Shown here: in pieces, positions 7,363 to 9,246 of the stretch
Position numbering within the stretch: position 1 is the stretch's first letter
Layout: every line of letters begins with the position of its first letter
NCBI GenBank assembly: GCA_049680295.1
Contig: JBAUHN010000346.1
Coordinates: forward strand, 1-9,246
Direction: 5' to 3'
DNA from: JBAUHN01 sp049680295
GTDB lineage: Bacteria > Pseudomonadota > Alphaproteobacteria > Rhodobacterales > Rhodobacteraceae
Length of the DNA stretch: 9,246 bases
The notes under the pieces: generated by a model
What the model was told of the DNA's origin: nothing
The model's database searches: none
The model's input: only the letters and a program-made list of their open reading frames with translations
Program-made: the position numbers and the translations under genes

Positions 7363-7367
7363 GGAGG
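7361..7367 (+). promoter_or_regulatory. Ribosome binding site of bztD
   Basis: AAGGAGG, the strongest Shine-Dalgarno sequence in the window, overlaps the bztC stop codon TAA and lies 8 bases before the bztD ATG. Ribosomes ending bztC can therefore pass straight to bztD. Confidence 0.8.
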
Positions 7368-7375
7368 CCTGAACA

Positions 7376-8146
7376 ATGGCTGAACAAGCAAAAAAACCAC
7401 AGGTCTCGGATGAGATCGCCATTACCATCAGTAAGATGAACAAATGGTACGGAACCTTTCACGTGCTGCGCGACATTGATCTGTCGGTGAACCAGGGCGA
7501 ACGGATTGTCATTTGTGGCCCGTCAGGGTCAGGAAAGTCGACGCTGATCCGGTGTATCAATGCGCTGGAAGAACACCAGCAGGGCACCATTGAAGTTGAC
7601 GGCACATTGTTGTCATCGGATCTGAAAAATATCGACAAAATCCGGTCAGAGGTTGGCATGTGCTTTCAGCACTTCAACCTTTTTCCGCATTTGACGATCC
7701 TTGAAAACTGTACCCTGGCACCGATCTGGGTGCGCAAAACGCCCAAGAAAGAAGCCGAAGAAATCGCGATGCATTTTCTGGAAAAGGTCAAAATTCCGGA
7801 TCAGGCGGGTAAATTTCCGGGGCAGTTGTCGGGTGGTCAGCAGCAGCGCGTGGCGATTGCCCGGTCGCTGTGTATGAAACCCCGCATCATGTTGTTCGAT
7901 GAACCGACATCGGCACTGGACCCTGAGATGATCAAGGAAGTGTTGGACACAATGGTCGAACTTGCCGAAGAAGGCATGACGATGCTGTGTGTCACCCACG
8001 AGATGGGCTTTGCGCGTCAGGTGGCCGACCGGGTGATCTTTATGGATGAAGGTCAGATTGTGGAACAGAACGAACCCGAAGAGTTCTTTAATAACCCGCA
8101 AAGCCCCAGAACACAGCTGTTCCTCAGCCAGATTTTGGGTCACTAA
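7376..8146 (+). CDS. bztD: Amino-acid ABC transporter ATP-binding protein BztD/AapP
   Basis: This cytoplasmic ATPase of 256 residues powers the transporter. It has every ABC motif: the aromatic A-loop in NKWYGTFHVL (22-31), Walker A GPSGSGKST (48-56), and the Q-loop glutamine in CFQHFNLFPH (Q98). These are followed by the signature LSGGQQQR (151-158), Walker B IMLFDEP (171-177) with catalytic E176, the D-loop SALD and the switch histidine H208 in VTHEMGFA. NLFPHLTILEN is typical of the polar-amino-acid (PAAT) subfamily. The length is normal, slightly extended at the N-terminus (about 14 residues) as in BztD/AapP. It is the last gene of the operon; the region after the stop holds a large palindrome and a GC-rich hairpin. 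AapP is the equivalent name. Family assignment is secure. Confidence 0.95.
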   Translation: MAEQAKKPQVSDEIAITISKMNKWYGTFHVLRDIDLSVNQGERIVICGPSGSGKSTLIRCINALEEHQQGTIEVDGTLLSSDLKNIDKIRSEVGMCFQHFNLFPHLTILENCTLAPIWVRKTPKKEAEEIAMHFLEKVKIPDQAGKFPGQLSGGQQQRVAIARSLCMKPRIMLFDEPTSALDPEMIKEVLDTMVELAEEGMTMLCVTHEMGFARQVADRVIFMDEGQIVEQNEPEEFFNNPQSPRTQLFLSQILGH

Positions 8147-8149
8147 AGC

Positions 8150-8241
8150 GTCCCGCCTTTAACCTGAGCCATTAAGCATCACTTTTCGCGTTGAGCCGCA
8201 GGCGAAGGCAGCGAACAAGTGATTCATGTTTAAGGCGGGGC
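8150..8241. repeat. Long imperfect palindrome after bztD
   Basis: Two nested inverted repeats make up one structure. The outer arms at 8152-8167 (CCCGCCTTTAACCTGA) and 8224-8239 pair at 14 of 16 positions and extend by a G-U and a G-C pair. The inner arms at 8178-8189 (ATCACTTTTCGC) and 8211-8223 (GCGAACAAGTGAT) pair fully apart from one bulged base. The right arms are contiguous, while the left arms are split by 10 unpaired bases (8168-8177). The central 21 bases (8190-8210) can form a further small stem. It starts 3 bases after the bztD stop and contains no gene. It may act as mRNA 3' protection or a terminator, or be a copy of a dispersed palindromic repeat or miniature mobile element; the sequence alone does not decide. 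Confidence 0.6.
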
Positions 8242-8257
8242 ACTCTAGATTGCTTCG

Positions 8258-8277
8258 GGGCGGGTTTATTCCCGCCC
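8258..8277. terminator. GC-rich hairpin between convergent genes
   Basis: GGGCGGG (8258-8264) and CCCGCCC (8271-8277) form a perfect 7-bp stem around the loop TTTATT. The hairpin lies 5 bases beyond the stop of the minus-strand SixA-like gene and ends the plus-strand bzt region. It is suitably placed for a bidirectional terminator. Neither strand has a clear U-run after the stem, so its efficiency as a Rho-independent terminator is uncertain. Confidence 0.5.
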
Positions 8278-8282
8278 GTCAG

Positions 8283-8780
8283 TCACTGAGCCAGCTCACG
8301 CGGTGTCACAAACTGCATGACGTCGCCGCTGTGCCATTGCAGATCCGACCAACTGTTGACATCAAAACGGATCACGGTTGTCGCCCCGGTTGGGTAGTCG
8401 TCAAACCGGGTATGATCCGGTGGTCTGGCCACCAGACGTGCCGCGAAATCAGCGATGCCGGGGTTGTGGCCCAGCATCAGCACGCGGTTACCGGATGCTG
8501 ATTTCAGCACAGTCATCATGCGCTCGGCCCCGGCCAGATACAGATCGCGCGACCAGCTCACGCGGATCGTGTCCTGCAAATCCAATCCTTGATATGTGTC
8601 ATGCGTGCGCTGCGCGGATGAGCTGAGAACCTCGTCAGGTGCCAAATCCTGTGACCCGAGCCATTCGCCTAAAGCCGCGGCAGACCGTGTCCCACGCGCA
8701 TTCAGAGGGCGTTCATGGTCGGTCGGCCCGGTATGGGTCCAACTGGATTTTGCATGCCGCATCAATATCAATTCTCGCAT
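8283..8780 (-). CDS. SixA-type histidine phosphatase
   Basis: The protein has 165 residues and belongs to the histidine phosphatase (phosphoglycerate mutase-like) superfamily. The N-terminal catalytic motif is LILMRHAKSSW, where R8 and H9 form the RH(A/G) phosphohistidine site, followed by the SixA-like DHERPLNARG (21-30). SSSAQRTHDT carries the second arginine (R58), and LMLGHNPG the second catalytic histidine (H105). E. coli SixA dephosphorylates phosphohistidine on ArcB or on the nitrogen PTS protein NPr; the partner here is unknown and no kinase or PTS gene is in the window. The ATG at 8780 starts directly at the family N-terminus MRELILMRHAKS, with AAGGGG (8786-8791 on the plus strand) as the ribosome binding site. 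The start shares its A with the stop of the upstream gene (TGATG), so translation is coupled. Confidence 0.88.
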   Translation of the reverse strand: MRELILMRHAKSSWTHTGPTDHERPLNARGTRSAAALGEWLGSQDLAPDEVLSSSAQRTHDTYQGLDLQDTIRVSWSRDLYLAGAERMMTVLKSASGNRVLMLGHNPGIADFAARLVARPPDHTRFDDYPTGATTVIRFDVNSWSDLQWHSGDVMQFVTPRELAQ

Positions 8781-9246
8781 CACGGCCCCTTGAATATGCT
8801 CATGTGGTAGGCGGATTGTTCCGCTGCCCGGCCAAAGCGTTGTGAGATCGGGCAAATACGGCGCGCGGCGCAGCCAAGGGTCATGCATGCCGCGCCATCT
8901 GCGGTTCCCAGAAAACCTTTGCAGGCCTCGACATCGTAGGCGCTGCCGGTCAAAGCATCAACCGGGCAGGCGGTGCGGCACGGCTGGCCTTCGCACGTGG
9001 TGCAGGGGTTGGGTGGCGCTGCGGGCAGGTCCACATGCTGTTTTAGTGCAATCGCACCCCGAAATGATACAAACAGCCCGGCAGTATCATGAACCAGCAA
9101 ACGGATGGGTGACGCGTGAATGCGCCCCGTCTGCAAGGCCCAGCTAAAGAAAGGCAAGTACGGTGGCCCGCCAAAAGGATAAAGTGCTGCCGCGTCCAAT
9201 GTCTTAGCCCAGATATCAATCACCCGGCGCGACCACCGATCAACGG
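8780..9246 (-). CDS. Cysteine-rich 4Fe-4S (ferredoxin-like) protein, N-terminus cut by window edge
   Basis: The frame is open to the right edge, so the gene continues beyond the window; the GTG at 9221-9223 is unlikely to be the true start. About 155 residues are seen. The first part includes DRWSRRVIDIWAKTL and a conserved-looking ALYPFGGPPYLPF, followed by a segment (SPIRLLVHDTAGLFVSFRGA) that reads as a folded domain. The C-terminal part holds eight cysteines in two sets. The first is C-x2-C-x4-C-x3-C-P, resembling a 4Fe-4S ferredoxin motif. The second is C-x11-C-x4-C-x5-C-P, ending GCAARRICP. The protein is predicted to be soluble and to bind at least one, perhaps two, iron-sulfur clusters. 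I recognise it as a ferredoxin-like family seen in proteobacteria but know no established function. Its TGA overlaps the SixA-like start, so the two form an operon. Confidence 0.75.
   Translation of the reverse strand, partial: VDRWSRRVIDIWAKTLDAAALYPFGGPPYLPFFSWALQTGRIHASPIRLLVHDTAGLFVSFRGAIALKQHVDLPAAPPNPCTTCEGQPCRTACPVDALTGSAYDVEACKGFLGTADGAACMTLGCAARRICPISQRFGRAAEQSAYHMSIFKGP
8786..8791 (-). promoter_or_regulatory. Ribosome binding site of the SixA-like gene
   Basis: On the minus strand AAGGGG lies 5 bases before the ATG at 8780, inside the end of the upstream gene. It supports this start over an in-frame ATG at 8888, which would add 36 residues without family resemblance. Confidence 0.6.

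Noticed and set aside
8226..8501. Plus-strand open frame of 91 codons starting in the palindrome
   Set aside because: Most of it lies antisense to the SixA-like gene and it starts within a repeat. It shows no plausible ribosome binding site or domain.
8781..8888. N-terminal extension of the SixA-like gene from an ATG at 8888
   Set aside because: The added 36 residues overlap the coding end of the 4Fe-4S gene and do not resemble the family. The ATG at 8780 has its own ribosome binding site and gives the canonical start.

Overview
The window looks like a chromosomal segment of an alphaproteobacterium, most likely Rhodobacteraceae (Roseobacter-type). The evidence is the moderately high GC content, an ATP12-family F1 assembly chaperone, and a complete four-gene Bzt/Aap-type amino-acid ABC transporter whose predicted proteins read like those of Rhodobacter bztABCD. 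Gene density is high. I see no tRNA or rRNA gene, CRISPR array, insertion sequence, prophage gene or recognisable defence system.

Left block, positions 1-3497, all plus strand. It opens with the C-terminal half of the replication-associated recombination ATPase RarA (MgsA), cut by the window edge. Next come the fluoride channel CrcB, an RluC-like 23S rRNA pseudouridine synthase, a HAD-superfamily phosphatase of the phosphoglycolate phosphatase type, and the ATP12-family chaperone. The last four are joined by 4-base stop/start overlaps (ATGA, GTGA, ATGA), so they are almost certainly cotranscribed and translationally coupled. They have no common pathway and look like a housekeeping operon.

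Middle block, positions 3498-8146, plus strand. A 194-base leader carries a candidate sigma-70 promoter, a short palindrome and a repeated octamer. It precedes bztA/aapJ (periplasmic binding protein), bztB/aapQ and bztC/aapM (two large membrane permeases) and bztD/aapP (ATPase). Together these form a complete importer for glutamate, glutamine, aspartate, asparagine or broader L-amino acids. A perfect 10-bp stem-loop lies between the binding-protein gene and the first permease gene, where it could set the usual excess of binding protein over membrane components.

Right block, positions 8147-9246. A 136-base convergent intergenic region holds a long imperfect palindrome of about 92 bases and a compact GC-rich hairpin. 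Two minus-strand genes follow: a SixA-type histidine phosphatase, and upstream of it a cysteine-rich 4Fe-4S protein cut by the right edge. Their stop and start codons overlap as TGATG.

Most of the window is ordinary core genome. The items most worth a second look are the palindromic element after bztD, the stem-loop after bztA, the structured leader before bztA, and the coupling of SixA with an eight-cysteine protein. I found no convincing new biological system.
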